From: Glandiceps talaboti
Taxonomy: Eukaryota; Hemichordata; Enteropneusta; Spengelidae
NCBI RefSeq assembly: GCF_964340395.1
Contig: NC_135554.1
Location: 4,935,475-4,999,474 of the forward strand
DNA: 64,000 nucleotides
Direction of reading: 5' to 3'
A program made the translations under genes and the position numbers. This document shows positions 14,040 to 28,023 of the stretch, piece after piece. Within the stretch, counting starts at the first letter, position 1, and each line of letters opens with the position of its first letter. The notes under the pieces are model-generated. The model ran no database searches. It was not told the origin of the DNA and was given only the letters and a program-made list of their open reading frames with translations.

Positions 14040-14549
14040 GAGCCTTCAGTAATTACAAAAAGTGCACAAATTACAAAAAAAGGGGGGGGGGGGCATATTT
14101 TCGAAAATTGAAATTAGGGGAGGGAGGGAGATGTTGACCTCGGACCTGGGGTTGTCAGTTGTGATCATCTAGACTTTGGCGGGAGTTCCAGCCTTCAGCC
14201 CAGCCAATATGACATCCAAACACAGACAACGATTTCATACAGACACAAACTCACAGTGATGGTAAAAGTGAGAAACATCAAACGGTGTGGTGTGAAAAAT
14301 TTCCTTACTCTAGTGATTCAAACCCAGGACCTCCTGACCATGCACTAATCATGAGCTCCAGCAACTACGCCACAGGGAGGCGGTGTTAAAAAAAAGATTT
14401 GTTCATTGAAACATTTGAACATATTTTTGAAAATGAAATTGAGGGAAGGTCTCTTTTTAGCACAACGGGATAGAGGTGCGGGTCCCATTTTTTCCCACGG
14501 ACCGGACTTGATTTCGCCCGGCCCTTCCTATTGCAATTACTGAAGGCTC
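14040..14549. mobile_element. Non-autonomous TIR element enclosing a SINE
   Basis: Inverted ends: GAGCCTTCAGTAATTAC at 14040-14056 and AATTACTGAAGGCTC at 14535-14549. Inside, a 30-bp segment (CATATTTTCGAAAATTGAAAT...) recurs as a direct repeat at about 14094-14125 and 14419-14450, on either side of the inserted SINE. No transposase is visible. A clear target-site duplication was not found. Confidence 0.55.
14150..14388 (-). mobile_element. tRNA-derived SINE inside the TIR element
   Basis: On the minus strand the head reads GTGGCGTAGTTGCTGGAGC (A-box like) and GGGTTTGAATCACTAG (B-box like, normal form GGTTCGANTCC) about 50 bases on, as in a tRNA or tRNA-derived SINE. The body continues to about 14150. 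A functional tRNA is unlikely because the acceptor arm does not close. Confidence 0.5.
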
Positions 14550-15738
14550 CTTAAATTAGTTTGAATTATTAGCCATACAGAAAACTGCGTGTTTTTATAA
14601 CACTATCTATAATGAGAAAATCTCAATAGGCTGATAATGATTCTCATTCACTTCTAAGCTTGAAATGATGTATTTCCAAAGTACCATCTCACAAACGAAA
14701 AGGTTATATAAAGTTACCGTGCCAGCAAGGATGTTTTTGAAGATTAAACCGTTAATTTTAGAACGAAGTGTGGTTTCAATTTTCCTTTATATGATGACAT
14801 ATCACGTGTACGGATTTAAACTCCTCGTATGTGCCGATCCTCTCCTTGACTTCAAAAGAATGTGAATTTAAAACACTCTCGAAATGGCGCACAACACAGG
14901 ATGTGTTTTTTTATGATAAAAAAGTATATGGTGCAATCAGTGGTGCTAGGCAACGGTTACGCCAACACGCTTATGCAGCTGTTTTCACACTTCTTTCAGT
15001 TGATCTCTCGCCGTGCAAAAATAAAAATGTAAGTAATTATTCTTTTTTATAATATAGGAATTGAGCATAGTGTATGTATCACACGGTGCCTATGTCGTTA
15101 CGAAGCTAACTTAAAGGGAGCCGTACTGTGGATATATGTTGCTATGCAAAATTTATTCTTTGTCGACAATAATGCTGTCTGAGTTGTTAATGCTCTTAAA
15201 CTATCTCTGTCAACAGGGGCACAATGATCACTTTACGTACGACAGGTTTTGCGATGTGTTCGTTTATTTTCGATGAAATAACACTTTGTATCAATACATA
15301 ACACTACGCAATATAATCCAATGGCAACCTTTTAATCACACTGAATTACACTAAATATGTTTGTAATTTAAACTTCAGAATCTACACTTTTGGTGTAACG
15401 TGCTGCTTGTTTTTGTTGCTAAATCATGTTTTAGCTAATGAATTTGGCGCGCAAAAAGTCAGATTCCCATCTGTAAACTGGAGTCAATGTGTCAGGGTAA
15501 GTTGGATGCATGCTTTCATAAGAAAGTGTCTCTTAAACTATTCCCAAGTGAAATGAAAACCTTACAGGTGACTTATTTGTCCACTAGACACGTCTATTCC
15601 ATCCATATGTGCACGTTGCTGAAATGAAAACTAGGATCCACCAAAGGATTTTCTTGTAGAAATAGTTACACTGGAGAGTAGATATTAGTCTTTTCATTTA
15701 AATGAGAAAAAATTACAACCGTGTCGTGATAGTAACGC

Positions 15739-16052
15739 TTGTTGAACGAAGTGAAATGAAAATGTCAAGTCATAAGATTCAGGCTTGTTGGACGAAAGGA
15801 AATGCAATCGCTATGTCAAAACATTCACGCATGTTGAACGAACTGAAATGAAAACACCATGACACTCGCGCCTCTTGAACAAAATGGAATGAAAACGTCA
15901 TTTTTAATAGTACATATGACATTCACGTCTCTTGATCAAAATGAAATGGAAACGCCATGTTATGACAGATGACATTCACGCCTCTTGAACGAAATGAAAT
16001 GAAAACGCCATGTCGAAACATGCCAGCTTCGTGAATGAAATTAATTGAAACA
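15739..16052 (+). repeat. Degenerate minisatellite, about 7 units of 41-57 bp
   Basis: The motif TTGAACGAAATGAAATGAAA followed by ACGCCATGT and CATTCACGCCTC returns about seven times with substitutions and length changes. Two weaker traces (GTGAAATGAAAACC at 15548, GCTGAAATGAAAACT at 15618) suggest the array once began further left. Confidence 0.6.
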
Positions 16053-16097
16053 CTATGCACCATTATCGTGCCACGATGTTCCTCCTTTTATTACTAC

Positions 16098-16136
16098 AAT
16101 GGTGGTGGTGTTGGTGGTGGTGATGGTGGTGGTGGG
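16098..16136 (+). repeat. GGT trinucleotide repeat
   Basis: About 13 GGT units with TGTT and TGAT interruptions; G-rich on the plus strand. Confidence 0.8.
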
Positions 16137-16309
16137 ATGTAGTAGCAGCAAGATTTGAAACCTATGTCGACAGCGGTGGGATCATACCAAAATCACAAAA
16201 TAATGCAAATGAAAATTTAGATTAAAAATGCGTCGAAGTAAAAGATGTCCTTCCCTGAGGACCGATTTGTAAAAGGAGACATTAATTCCCCTTAATTCTC
16301 CATCCCCCT

Positions 16310-16328
16310 GTAATTACTGAAGGCTCCC
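16310..16328. repeat. Solo TIR of the 14.0-14.5 kb element family
   Basis: TAATTACTGAAGGCTCCC repeats the right end of the TIR element. No partner end was found nearby. Confidence 0.45.
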
Positions 16329-16329
16329 T

Positions 16330-19300
16330 TACTCAATATTCTTACTTCTAGGCGTTAGAATTATTCATTCACTTACAATAGCTTTAAAAGGAGGAGAAAT
16401 TCAGTTCATTATATTACATGAATATTCCATGAACTACGTATACAGGGACGCTGAAGTTTCCCTGATAGCAAAATTATAGTACGTACGTTGAATCTAGACT
16501 TTTGTAAGGTTACCTCACATGTTAAGTACAATTTATCTCATTCATATATTTAGATAACAAAAAAAACACTCATTTCATTAATCATCTTAAATAAGGAACA
16601 AACCAAATTATAGGTTTAAATATCAGATAATGTTTACTAATAGCAAAATGTAATAGTTTGATAATACTTATATAATGCATATCTATATCAATTAATGTAA
16701 AATTACACAAATCAATTGACAGCTGGCAGAACAGACTCAAATAGTAAAAAAATATCAATCTATCTTTATATACTTTAAAAAAAACGATCAATTAATATAA
16801 AACGGCGAAAACTAAACGGCAGCTACTTTACGTTCTTTTATATGAAACCATAAACTTTATAGATCTCTATGAAATGGCGTCAACCACATTGTAACATCGC
16901 ATAACGAAAAAATATACAACCATAGAGCCTAGATAAATTCACCCGGCCCTGTCATCAATAATATCATGTTTTTGAAAATGTATTACCTTTCATAAATCTA
17001 CCAATTTTGAATACACATAATCAAATAATATATCTACTTTATCACTGGAATGTATATGTGCAAATTTGAAAGGAGGGACATACGGTAAGAAGTATTTTAT
17101 CTTAAACCAATAAACAGATTACTAGTTTAGGGCTCAGAATGTCATATCAACATCTGTCAATGCATTTAGTCTTTTGTATAATTACTTCACAACCAAACGT
17201 TACCTCACAACCAAATTCTATGCACAAATACTAGATATGGATATGTTCGTGTTGAAAATCTGTTATGATTGTTAAATAAAAAAACATATACTCAAAATTA
17301 TGAATACAGATGATATGTCCTGTTATTATTCCTCTGTTTATAGAAAGCTTTAAGTTTTGTCAATACAAATAAATTTTACATTTTCCTAATGCCAGAAAAT
17401 ATTTAGCTAGTCAATGTCCAACGTTGCTATCAATATGTGCTGCATTGTTACGCTTGCTACCGATATGTAACCCAATTAGGAACCTGGGGTTATAAAACGA
17501 ACACATCTCTATAATGGACCGAGGACATGCTACGTTTTCACATCGCCATGATACTTTGCAGCCTAAATTGCAATGATTACAGATTCACTCATCACCATAG
17601 TTAATCTATGGGATTTAGTATTCGACCTCACAACATGGTTTCATCATATGCAATTTAGGGCTGGTTCACTGAATATGGCAAGCGAAAAAACCCCACTCTT
17701 AGGGGGTCTTTCTGATTACCCTGAATTCGTTACAAGATAACGAGAGTCTATCGTATCACGTAAATCTATGATATTTTCTCTCTGATCCACCCGTTTACCT
17801 TATCTTGCCACATACAGCCAATCTCAACTAACAGCAACTCTTTGTTGGTGATCATAACATACACAAAAGTCCAGCGGAAATAGCGACAGAACAGATAGCA
17901 TAATTGAGCAATGCATTCTTCCTCTCTAAGCTGAGGTCTAGTCTTCTATAAATGCAACCATTTTGAACTAAAGTCGACTTTCAATGAAAGTGTCACAGTT
18001 TGATGTCCTGTATTCGGCTAAAATCAGCTTACGAAATGCACCAACACGATATTCACTGAATATCAAAACTATTTCGGCGTCGACACAGTGTGGTAGAGGC
18101 GCAAAAGAAGGAACTTTATACAAGACTGTGCTTACACACGGTGTTTGTCCAATTTGATAATTTACAGGAACCTAAAAATGTACGTCATGGTTTCATTTTA
18201 TATCACAAATTAATTCCTGGTGGGAGCTCTACCACTTCCGTACATATGGTTCAACAAATCTTAGTAGTTTAATTGAATAATATTTCACATTTCATTATAA
18301 AACAAAATATTAAAAAAATATTACCGACTGCGTGTTTTCAACAAAGTTGTGCACACAAATGTGATACGTTATCGTGGAAATAAGTGTTGAAATTCCGAAC
18401 AGAGTGTTAACACCTGATGTCTATCGTCAAAATTAGAAGATATTTGACTATAGAAACAATAAACTTAGTTGTAAAAACGTAAATTAAGTGTAACTCTAAA
18501 GAATGCTCTCTGGTGATTATGCAATGCATCACTGTGTAAGCTTACATGACAGCATACCATCGCAGTTCGCTAACGTGGATGACTGCACTCCAATTTTCTT
18601 TACATAAGATGTTTACTGGTCCACTAACATAAATATATCTTGGATATGCGGATTTTACAAAGACAGCACGAAAAAAAAATAGAATTGAATACTAAAATCT
18701 CAATAGCTAAAAATCACAAACGTAGCACCAGGAACGAATGTACTCTGCATTCAAGAAATGGGATGAACTAGTTGTTCTTATCATTTAGTTAGGGGGATAT
18801 TGGTAACAAATTTGCTGATGGCAATGAGCTGTTCAATTTGTTCGCGGATCGAGCATTTAATCATTTGCCTTGAATTATTTTTCCCTTGGATTATCTTGAA
18901 GGATTATTGATTAATTAATCAATAACAAAGGATTGGATAAAAAGACGTTTGGCCTATATTACGTGATAGTGAGATATTCAAGAAAGATGTGAAATCCTGC
19001 AATTCTTAGGTAGCTATGACAACAACATTGATTGTTTTGTAATAGCAAGAAGGTTTTGTTTTATTACTCACTATTCTGTCATTGAATGGTCAAGCATCAG
19101 TTAACGTTTGTCTTGTGGTGCAGTGCTATCATGCATTCCTCTTCCCTTTTCCATTACGTTACACGTGTCAGTTACTTCACGGTGATCGCTTCATTCCATA
19201 CATTTTAGTATGCAATGGGAAACAAGGACTGTTTCAATACCCTTCTTAATTATAGTCTCCGTTTAAAACCTAGTCTATGACATTGAATGCAATCTCAGTA

Positions 19301-20364
19301 TTCTTTATCGAAGCCATTCATATACAAATCAATTCTACATCATTTGGTATTCGCCAATTAAAACGTGATACATGCCAAGAAACGATTCCCTGAATTGTAG
19401 GGGAAGAAAGTAACGTCCATTTTGGTCATTGGGGAATATGACGAATTGCCTCTAACGGTAATACCATTACCCGCTGGCTACAGTAAACCTGTCTCGTAAT
19501 AGCTTTTGAATAGACATAATTTCCCTTTAAATTGCTTCACTCCGTTTGTATTTACAGAACAAGATTTAAAGGAGGCCTCCCAGTTCAAAATCCATTTCCT
19601 TTGTCTCTAGAAATCTAATGAAAATATCAATAATTGACTGTGTGCATATCGATGAAATGAAATTGTGTTGCCAGGGGAGACGGGAGATTGACGCGGACGA
19701 TTGCAACAACGTAAATCTACATTATGTCAACTGAGATGTCGACAATTTCAAGTAAACGAACTTGATTACTTCATCTGTTTAAGGCCTCTTAGTTTGATAA
19801 CCCCGGAAGCTTTCTCCATTCCAAGCTTTCCTGAAGTTGATGGCTTTTAGATAGGTTTTTGACAGAACTTCTTGTTCAACTACACCTTGAGATGGACTAA
19901 CTGATAGACTTCGTTAACGTTCGCCAGAGACCACTTATATTCACTAAATTGGGTATTCATTCCTGACTCGAATTTTACTAGACACTGTACAGATATATAT
20001 TATACACAATAACAAAATGGACACTGGTCGGTTTGTATTAAATGTGTTGGGATAAATGTACTGTATATATGATTCCTCAGTGCGTATTACCTTCAAATGA
20101 AAGAACCTGAAATAACAATGTTCTGTTATTACATTTGCATGCCTGAAGTCTCCCTTGAGACCTCCACTGAACAATGAATGGGAAATAAGGACAAGCGCGC
20201 ATATTGTTGTATAATAGTACATGTAGTTTATTATAGCGACATGCAGATTTAGAATAAATTACAATATATATACGAACGATATACAGCTGCCCATCCCCTT
20301 CGGACTCATAAGTCACTTTTTTTTCAAAACAAATTAAACAAACAGAACATCTATAAACTAACAT
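16330..20364. other. No gene recognised
   Basis: Only short frames without recognisable motifs. The 22-bp palindrome at 18904 is the only structure noted. Confidence 0.55.
18904..18925. promoter_or_regulatory. 22-bp perfect palindrome with homeodomain-type cores
   Basis: The centre TGATTAATTAATCA contains two inverted TAAT cores, like a site for paired homeodomain proteins. In AT-rich DNA this can arise by chance, and no gene is nearby. Confidence 0.25.
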
Positions 20365-21180
20365 ACATTATGTAAACATAGAATAAAAATACAAAGAACA
20401 TACTAGTATCTATGGCGATATTTATCGAAACTATTTTTTTTTTCGTTCTCTCAAAGGCATCATACACATATATAGCTATACCATGTGAGCATCGTACGTT
20501 AAGGAAGTGAAAATTTTCCTCAATATTCAAATCAACAAACGTGTCAAAAACTCGATTTACATCTGTGAATATAGTTAATCTGAGGTCATCATAAAACGAA
20601 CATGTCATGACAAAGTCATTTTCATCTTCAATTTCATCTGCATTACAGAGGATACATATTCTATGTATATAATTAAAGTTTCATTTCTGAAAAGTCTAGT
20701 TTCTATTCGGAGTGGTAAAATCCCAAGTCTAATTTGTGCAAGGTATGAGCGGTGCAACCTAGATAAATTCATCTGTACATATGGTTCGACTTTATAGTGA
20801 TGTTTAAATGTTATATATGTTCGTAATTTTGCTTTCTCTATAACCTTTTGATCCCATACCCTTCCGTAGTTTGCTAGCAATTTGATCCTACAATCTGCTA
20901 TATTACATGGTTCCATATCAGTAAATTTATTGTCCATACCTAATCGATCGAAAATTGTAATAAGTGGTTGACTCTCAATAACCGAAAGTTATTGAAAATA
21001 TCTTTATTTCCAGCTGTGGTGTACCTTCGAATTCTTTAGATACTCAAAAATGTTCCCTAACTCGTGTATTTTACATACATCCGTCCAACGTATCTCGTTA
21101 AGAATAAGGTTACTGGAGCAAGTGGAACTATTTCCAGATTGCACATACATCTATCTTAGATGTAGTTTTCCTTAAAATGA
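20365..21180 (-). pseudogene. LINE-type retroelement C-terminal relic (frameshifted)
   Basis: The minus strand encodes KAKLRTYITFKHHYKVEPYV and LAQIRLGILPLRIETRLFRN, then, after a frameshift near 20655, RICILCNADEIEDENDFVMT and CSFYDDLR, TDVNRVFDTFVDLNIEE. This is the usual C-terminal tail of animal non-LTR retrotransposon ORFs, with a CxxC...EDE.HF...C zinc knuckle; the His is Asn here. Several frames and stops show that it is dead. The reverse transcriptase core is absent. Confidence 0.65.
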
Positions 21181-21506
21181 ATAACAAGCATATTTCCTGC
21201 TACGCACCTGCGTCTGCGATTTATATTAAGTCTTAAAATCGATTTTACCCTTTCCCTTGTGCGATCAATTTCAACAAGCTTGGCACACTATTTGTTCATG
21301 ACAATGGCTGCATTCAGGGATTTACAGTGACTCACTATCACAACAATCCATTCACAACTAGACTGATTTCTTGTTACCACGGTGTAAATTATCGTGGTCA
21401 CGTGTATAGTACTGGTACATTCGATTTTATCCCAAACGTTAAATCGACAATAACCCAATTATTTTGACGGTGTAAGCCACCATTGTTGGTCAGGTTAACT
21501 ATAATG

Positions 21507-22093
<587 letters not shown>

Positions 22094-22094
<1 letters not shown>

Positions 22095-23726
22095 TGCCTG
22101 AACTAGTCATACTGAGCGGGAGTAGGCGAGAGCTATGTTTTCTCATAATATTTTTATATTGACTGCCTGTCTCTATATAAAATTAGCTCATGATGATATT
22201 CCACGTTGATCACATTAAATGAACGACATGATAACATTTAATTTAGTATGATCTCAACATGTCAAGTATTTTGTTTTCACCAAGGGTTAACCACTATAAA
22301 TTAAATGCATAACCTTAGTGTTTCATATTACTCAAAAGATTTTCTTTGATGGATTGATATTAAAATGAAGCTTGTGGTTTCCATGTTGGAAGGCGATGGT
22401 TTACCATTTTGGATTGTATACGGACGTACAGGTACCTTTTACTGACTGAGATGTAATTGATATAGGTTTAATTAAACGAGATGTCATGATTGACACATAA
22501 AACAATAAAAGGTAAAGACTATCACATCAGCTGACGATTTTAACGCAAACAGGGGCGTCCGTCTGATGCCGTTGATAAACATCGTTGTCTGCAGGACTTC
22601 CTACTTTGATGTTGAATCAGGTAGTGTGTATCACTAGGCCGCGGGATGGGTGGGGGTAGGGATCATTTGGCAAGATCTACACTGAACATCTTGAAATGTC
22701 TGTACTTCAAAAGCCTTTACAAAGTCTTATTCTATACCTAACTAATTTCAAACAAGTCTAATTTCGTAGTCAACACTTTCGTACTAAACATTCCAGTCTT
22801 GATATTTGAAATAGGTCACTCACCAGTCAGAGCCTATGTCAACAGTACGGTAACGATGTGATTGCCGCATGCGACTATATTTTTGCCCACGCCTTTAGGA
22901 AAGGAACAATCTCGTACACGAAATTACTTGTAGTTCGTGCCAATGCACCCCCTAATTATGTCGATTATTACTATTTCGTTGTAAAATCAAAGAATATCGG
23001 TGCCATTGTTACCTAGTTGTCTACAATTTATCGACATGTCTGTTTTATTTTATTGCCTAACAATACACATTTCTAGTTGTCGTCAACTCCCGTTGGAGAA
23101 ATAACCATAAAATATGGCATACCTAGGACCGCCATGTAGAGAGTAAATAACAAATCACTATGTTGCAGCTAAATTACAGATTTATCTGTCTGTCGTTATC
23201 GGTTTACAGTAACGGCGTTGTTAGATTTGAAGGCAGTATTGTTGACGGCACCCTTGATTGGGGAAAGCTTTCCAAAGAAGACAGACCCTCGTGAACTCAA
23301 ATCACTGCGCAGAGTCTCATAATTCTTGTTAGTTATCAATGTGAGCAAATATGGCTCCTGCTGGGGACATGAAAAAAAAACAAGTTCGTGACATAACATA
23401 TGAAACAGCGATTTGGCATTACGAACGAAAATCTGGTAAATGGAGGCACTTCACTAATTTGTTTTTCATCTTTTCAATGTATGCCCGACATAATAGTAGT
23501 TCATATCTTAACATACTTGTGTGCATGTGTAGTGATCTTGAATTTTTGACTATGATAGGCCTGGAGGGGGTTTCAATAATGTCATGAATAAAGACATATT
23601 TTACTTGTCGCTAGATCCTAGATTCTACAAACAACAGAAATTACTTTTGAGTTCATTCAGGTCAAACAAATATTTGTATTGTGGACGTATAATATAGGGA
23701 ATAAATATTGTCATGTTAAGATGCCC

Positions 23727-23767
<41 letters not shown>

Positions 23768-23975
23768 TTTCCAATTCTTTATCTCTCAGTATCGATGGCA
23801 AACTCTATTTCCATCTGCGTTTCTCTGTGTATCTGTTTGTTTGTTTGTTTGTTTGTTTGTTTGTTTCTCTCTGTCTGCCTGTCTGTCTATATCTCTCCAT
23901 GTCTCTGTATCTGAGTGTGTCTCTGTGCCTGTCTAGCTGTGTATCTCACTGTCTCAGTCCGTCAGTTAGTCGGCC

Positions 23976-24020
<45 letters not shown>

Positions 24021-24164
24021 ATGCATGCATGCATGCATGCATGCATGCATGTATTTATGTATGTATGTATGTATGTATGTATGTATGTATGTATGTATGT
24101 ATGTATGTATGTATGTATGTCTCTATGTCTCCATCTCTGTCTCTCTATGTCTCTGTCTGGCTGG

Positions 24165-24235
<71 letters not shown>

Positions 24236-26854
24236 GGATCGCCATATCCGTCTTTGGTAATTCATCCCTCTATTCTCTAATTCGCTATGTTGGTAATCTT
24301 ATATTCGAGTGTACGTGCAGACTTGGAAGTAGTAATTCCGTCGACTGAAATGACATTCTCAGTAGTATTAGTAATAATAGTAGGAGTAACAATAGTAGGG
24401 GTAATTTGGATTAGATTAAGACCTGGACGACAAGCATCGGCAAACTGCCGAGATTAAAATGGGGCTGCAGTCAACTCAAATGAGTAGAGTTCTTACAAGA
24501 TCTGAGGTAGTTATTGACTGCATGACTTGAGAGACATACAATTTACTCAGTTCAAAGACATGTTCCCTTGGAGTATTCATCAAGGAGACGTAATCTCCTT
24601 CATATGGAAATTTAAACTTGTCGACTCTTAAACTCCGATCAATGACCATCTTTACCTCGAACTGATTTTGTTCCAATTTAAATGTCTTGACTTTTCAATG
24701 TTACATTAAATTTCACAAAAAATATTCTGACTACAACTAAGAATATCTGCGTAGGTTGATAGTCCCGTTTTACACTATTCAATTCTAACTGTCAATAAAT
24801 TGCTAACTAAAAGATATATATAACTGATTCAAAGGGCTATTATACCATGCGCAAGCCAGGGTTAGCAAAAGATATGGAATTGATACCCTGCTCGTTCTAC
24901 GTCACGACAACGCGCGTCTACGTCATTGGTTTTGCTGTGCTCGACATATGAGTCAACACGTTCGAAATTGCAATTATTTCTACCGATGTTTCCTAATTAT
25001 TTCTTGCACTAGTATAAGTATATTATTCACAAATATATTTCTTCATTCAACTGGAAAGTATTCCTGGCATAAGGATTTTGTCACTCCTCGTCTTGCAACT
25101 CAAAGTGACAACTCCCTCTAGGTCACTGGTATTTTTTTTGGTTGAACGGATACAAAATATTGGGGAGTAATATATAATGATGTAACTATGAAGCATGTCA
25201 TTTGGTTGGATTAATCCGAGTAAACATGAGCCCACAAGTACTATTTGTGTTTCCTAAACGTTGTGAACCCTACTACTGTAACATTTCTTCTGGTGAAGGG
25301 ATATTCCCCAAACCAGGTCAAGATAGTTCTTAACCCCGTTATACTTCAAACAGACTATACCTTTTTTTATAACCCTTCAGAAATCAAGGAAACTATAAAA
25401 CTAGAAATCCACCTCCAGTTAATTTCGGCGCTCCATTTAAAGCACCTGCCTCTCAATATAAGATCAACCTAATTCGGAATCGCTATGGCAGTCAGTAAGA
25501 TTATTGCCAAGTAATAATGAAAAAAAAAATCATTCCAATGTTCGAGGTAGAAATGGTTATTTATTTTGAAGGAATTTCATTGTGATTGACGTATTTTAGA
25601 TTTAGTTGTCGTAATTAGTGTTTATATACCCACAATATATTGAATACTGAAACGTAATTAAATATCATGAAACATACGATACAATTCTTGGAATATTAAT
25701 ATCTCATATCTTAATCACTTTCGATCTCAAAAGCAAACATTTCAGCCGTCTACTCTTGTAAATTAAGTACTAGTTGAAAATTAGATTTTCTAATTAAAGA
25801 TTATAATATGCGTACTTATTAATAAACCAAACTTGTCGGAAAAGGGAAACTAAATGTGTTTTGTTATTCTGTCTAATGTATCATTGTCGTTTATATTCTT
25901 TCTTTACATACCAATTTCTAAAGAATTTTTCAGTACACATTTGGTTGTTTTTTGGGGTGGGTGGGGTAGTAGTATATGAGCTTAGTATTGAATAGCAAAA
26001 TGGCGTATAATCAGATAACTAAATGAAAGTTTAAGTATCGGGAATTGGAAATACCAGCAATCAAAGTCAGAATTCGAGAACGCAAGGTCATCAAAGCTCT
26101 ATCGAACGGAATACCATTTCTGAACAAGTTTCCGAATACGTCTGCAAGGCTGATTAGGCAAGCTTTGCTAGAATAACGCAATCAATAACTGTCATGGCGT
26201 CCAAAGTACTACAGTAATCCGTGTCTTTGTTCGGATACTCAATAAAAGTTGAAATGAAAGCAAAAATAGAAATTGCAATGAATCTTATTTTCTTTAGCCA
26301 AAATTACGTTATGCAAGGTAGGTAAACTGATAAATAAAGCCGATATGAATTGCCTTGACAACTGAAAGTGTTGAAAATGTGGCAAATGTCTGGGCTTGAA
26401 AAATAGATCTACTAATAGTAAATGTAAAATGGAATCAGAGTTCTTATTTGTGTCGTCTTGGAAGGATCCGACGACGGAGTATAAAATGCGTCAAATTCAT
26501 AGGAGTGATATTATTACTTGTATAGCCTGTATGTGCAGAAAGTGAAATAAAGAACGAATGCAATGATGATGTCATTCAAACATCCTGTACGGAATGGACG
26601 GATTATCCGATTTGGTTTTACGTAGCATACACAACAGTTCGTTCAGCCTCATGAATACAGATGGCGTTGAAAAAGAAAGTAGTTTAAGCATAGTTAGCTC
26701 AAGTGTTGACCGTTGTTTTCCTTGAGCATGTGTGTGTGTGGGGGGGGGGTTGGAGGGGGACAGACCATTCGGCTAAGTAAAACTGCCTAAAATCCAACCT
26801 ACCTACTTAATTAATTACCTCCCTACCTAGCTACCTACTTACCCACCATCAAAC
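22094..26854. other. No gene recognised outside the microsatellite at 23.7-24.2 kb
   Basis: Frames of 60-85 aa (for example 23351 and 24476) show no known motif. Short AGTAGT/AATAGTAGG runs near 24360-24400. Confidence 0.5.
23725..24232 (+). repeat. Compound CTGT, TTTG, TGCA, TATG and CT microsatellite
   Basis: Successive runs: CTGT (23725-23767), GTTT (about 23836-23866), mixed CTGT/CTCT, CTGT (23980-24020), GCAT (24021-24051), TATG (24052-24119) and CT (24172-24232). No gene. Confidence 0.95.
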
Positions 26855-27097
26855 AACCAGCCCACCCACCTACCTACCTACCTCACCACATACATAATAC
26901 TTACCTACCTACCTACCTACCTACCTATCCACCTACATACATACATACATACATACATACATACATACATACATACATACGCACATACATACATACATAC
27001 ATACATACATACATACATACATACATACATACATACATACATACATACATACATACATACATACGCACACACACACATACATACATACATACATACA

Positions 27098-27128
<31 letters not shown>
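26855..27128 (+). repeat. ACCT and CATA microsatellite
   Basis: ACCT tetranucleotides pass into about 190 bp of CATA with two GCACA interruptions. Confidence 0.95.
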
Positions 27129-27131
<3 letters not shown>

Positions 27132-28023
27132 CGTTAACATAAAGCAAAGATTCCAATTCATGTAAGTTAGAAAGATTCACTGAAGATTAATTAGCTAAAG
27201 TCTTAGATACTTCCGTCAGAACTAACTATAATTATTATTATTGATTCGAAACAATATGTTCTTATCGATATGAGTATATCCGAATGGTTTTATGGGAAGC
27301 AGGGAGAAAATTACATCCGTTGACTGAAGTACTTACGTTAACGGGAATTATACGACTCGTTGAGAAAGATAAAGTACACATATGATATCAAAGGAACCAA
27401 CTACAATAACTCTATGAACTGTTAACGATTCATAATTATATATCATATGTCTAAATAGCGATGATATCCGTATGAAAAATGCATATGGGTAAAAATAAAC
27501 CTTTGGTATCTTTTCCTTTGAATATAAATTACGATACGTTGTCGAAGAGGGGGTCTGTCGGTAATTGCTATCGTATAAGGTACCCCCCCCCCCCTTTACA
27601 ACATGTATCAAATCCTGTATCCCAGGTTAACTGTAAATTCAAAGAATGTATACATGTTAGGCTTGTAATGTAATATCTTTATGTATGGTAGTATAGAATT
27701 CGCTGTGTATATTCTCTAGTACGCATGACTTTTCATAGAGACACATTGGTGTTCTTCATTTAGTTGTTATATTACGTTTACTATGGGAATAATTAACTGT
27801 ATTAAGCCGTTCTTTGTAAAAATCAATAGAACAGACTCCGGGCGAATTGTGTTTGTGGATGTTCGTGGCAAAGATACATGGAAGTAAATTAGGGAAAATG
27901 TTATTAGCTAGATTTCAGGAAAACAGTCTTTATGGATAAATCCTCAGGTAAAATGACTCAAGCCGTACCACGAAAATATATTGCATAATCTTGTATTTCT
28001 CTTGAAGACCTTAAATGTCTTGA

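Noticed and set aside
14310-14388. Functional tRNA gene on the minus strand
   Set aside because: A- and B-box like words exist, but the acceptor stem does not pair and the B box deviates; a SINE head fits better.
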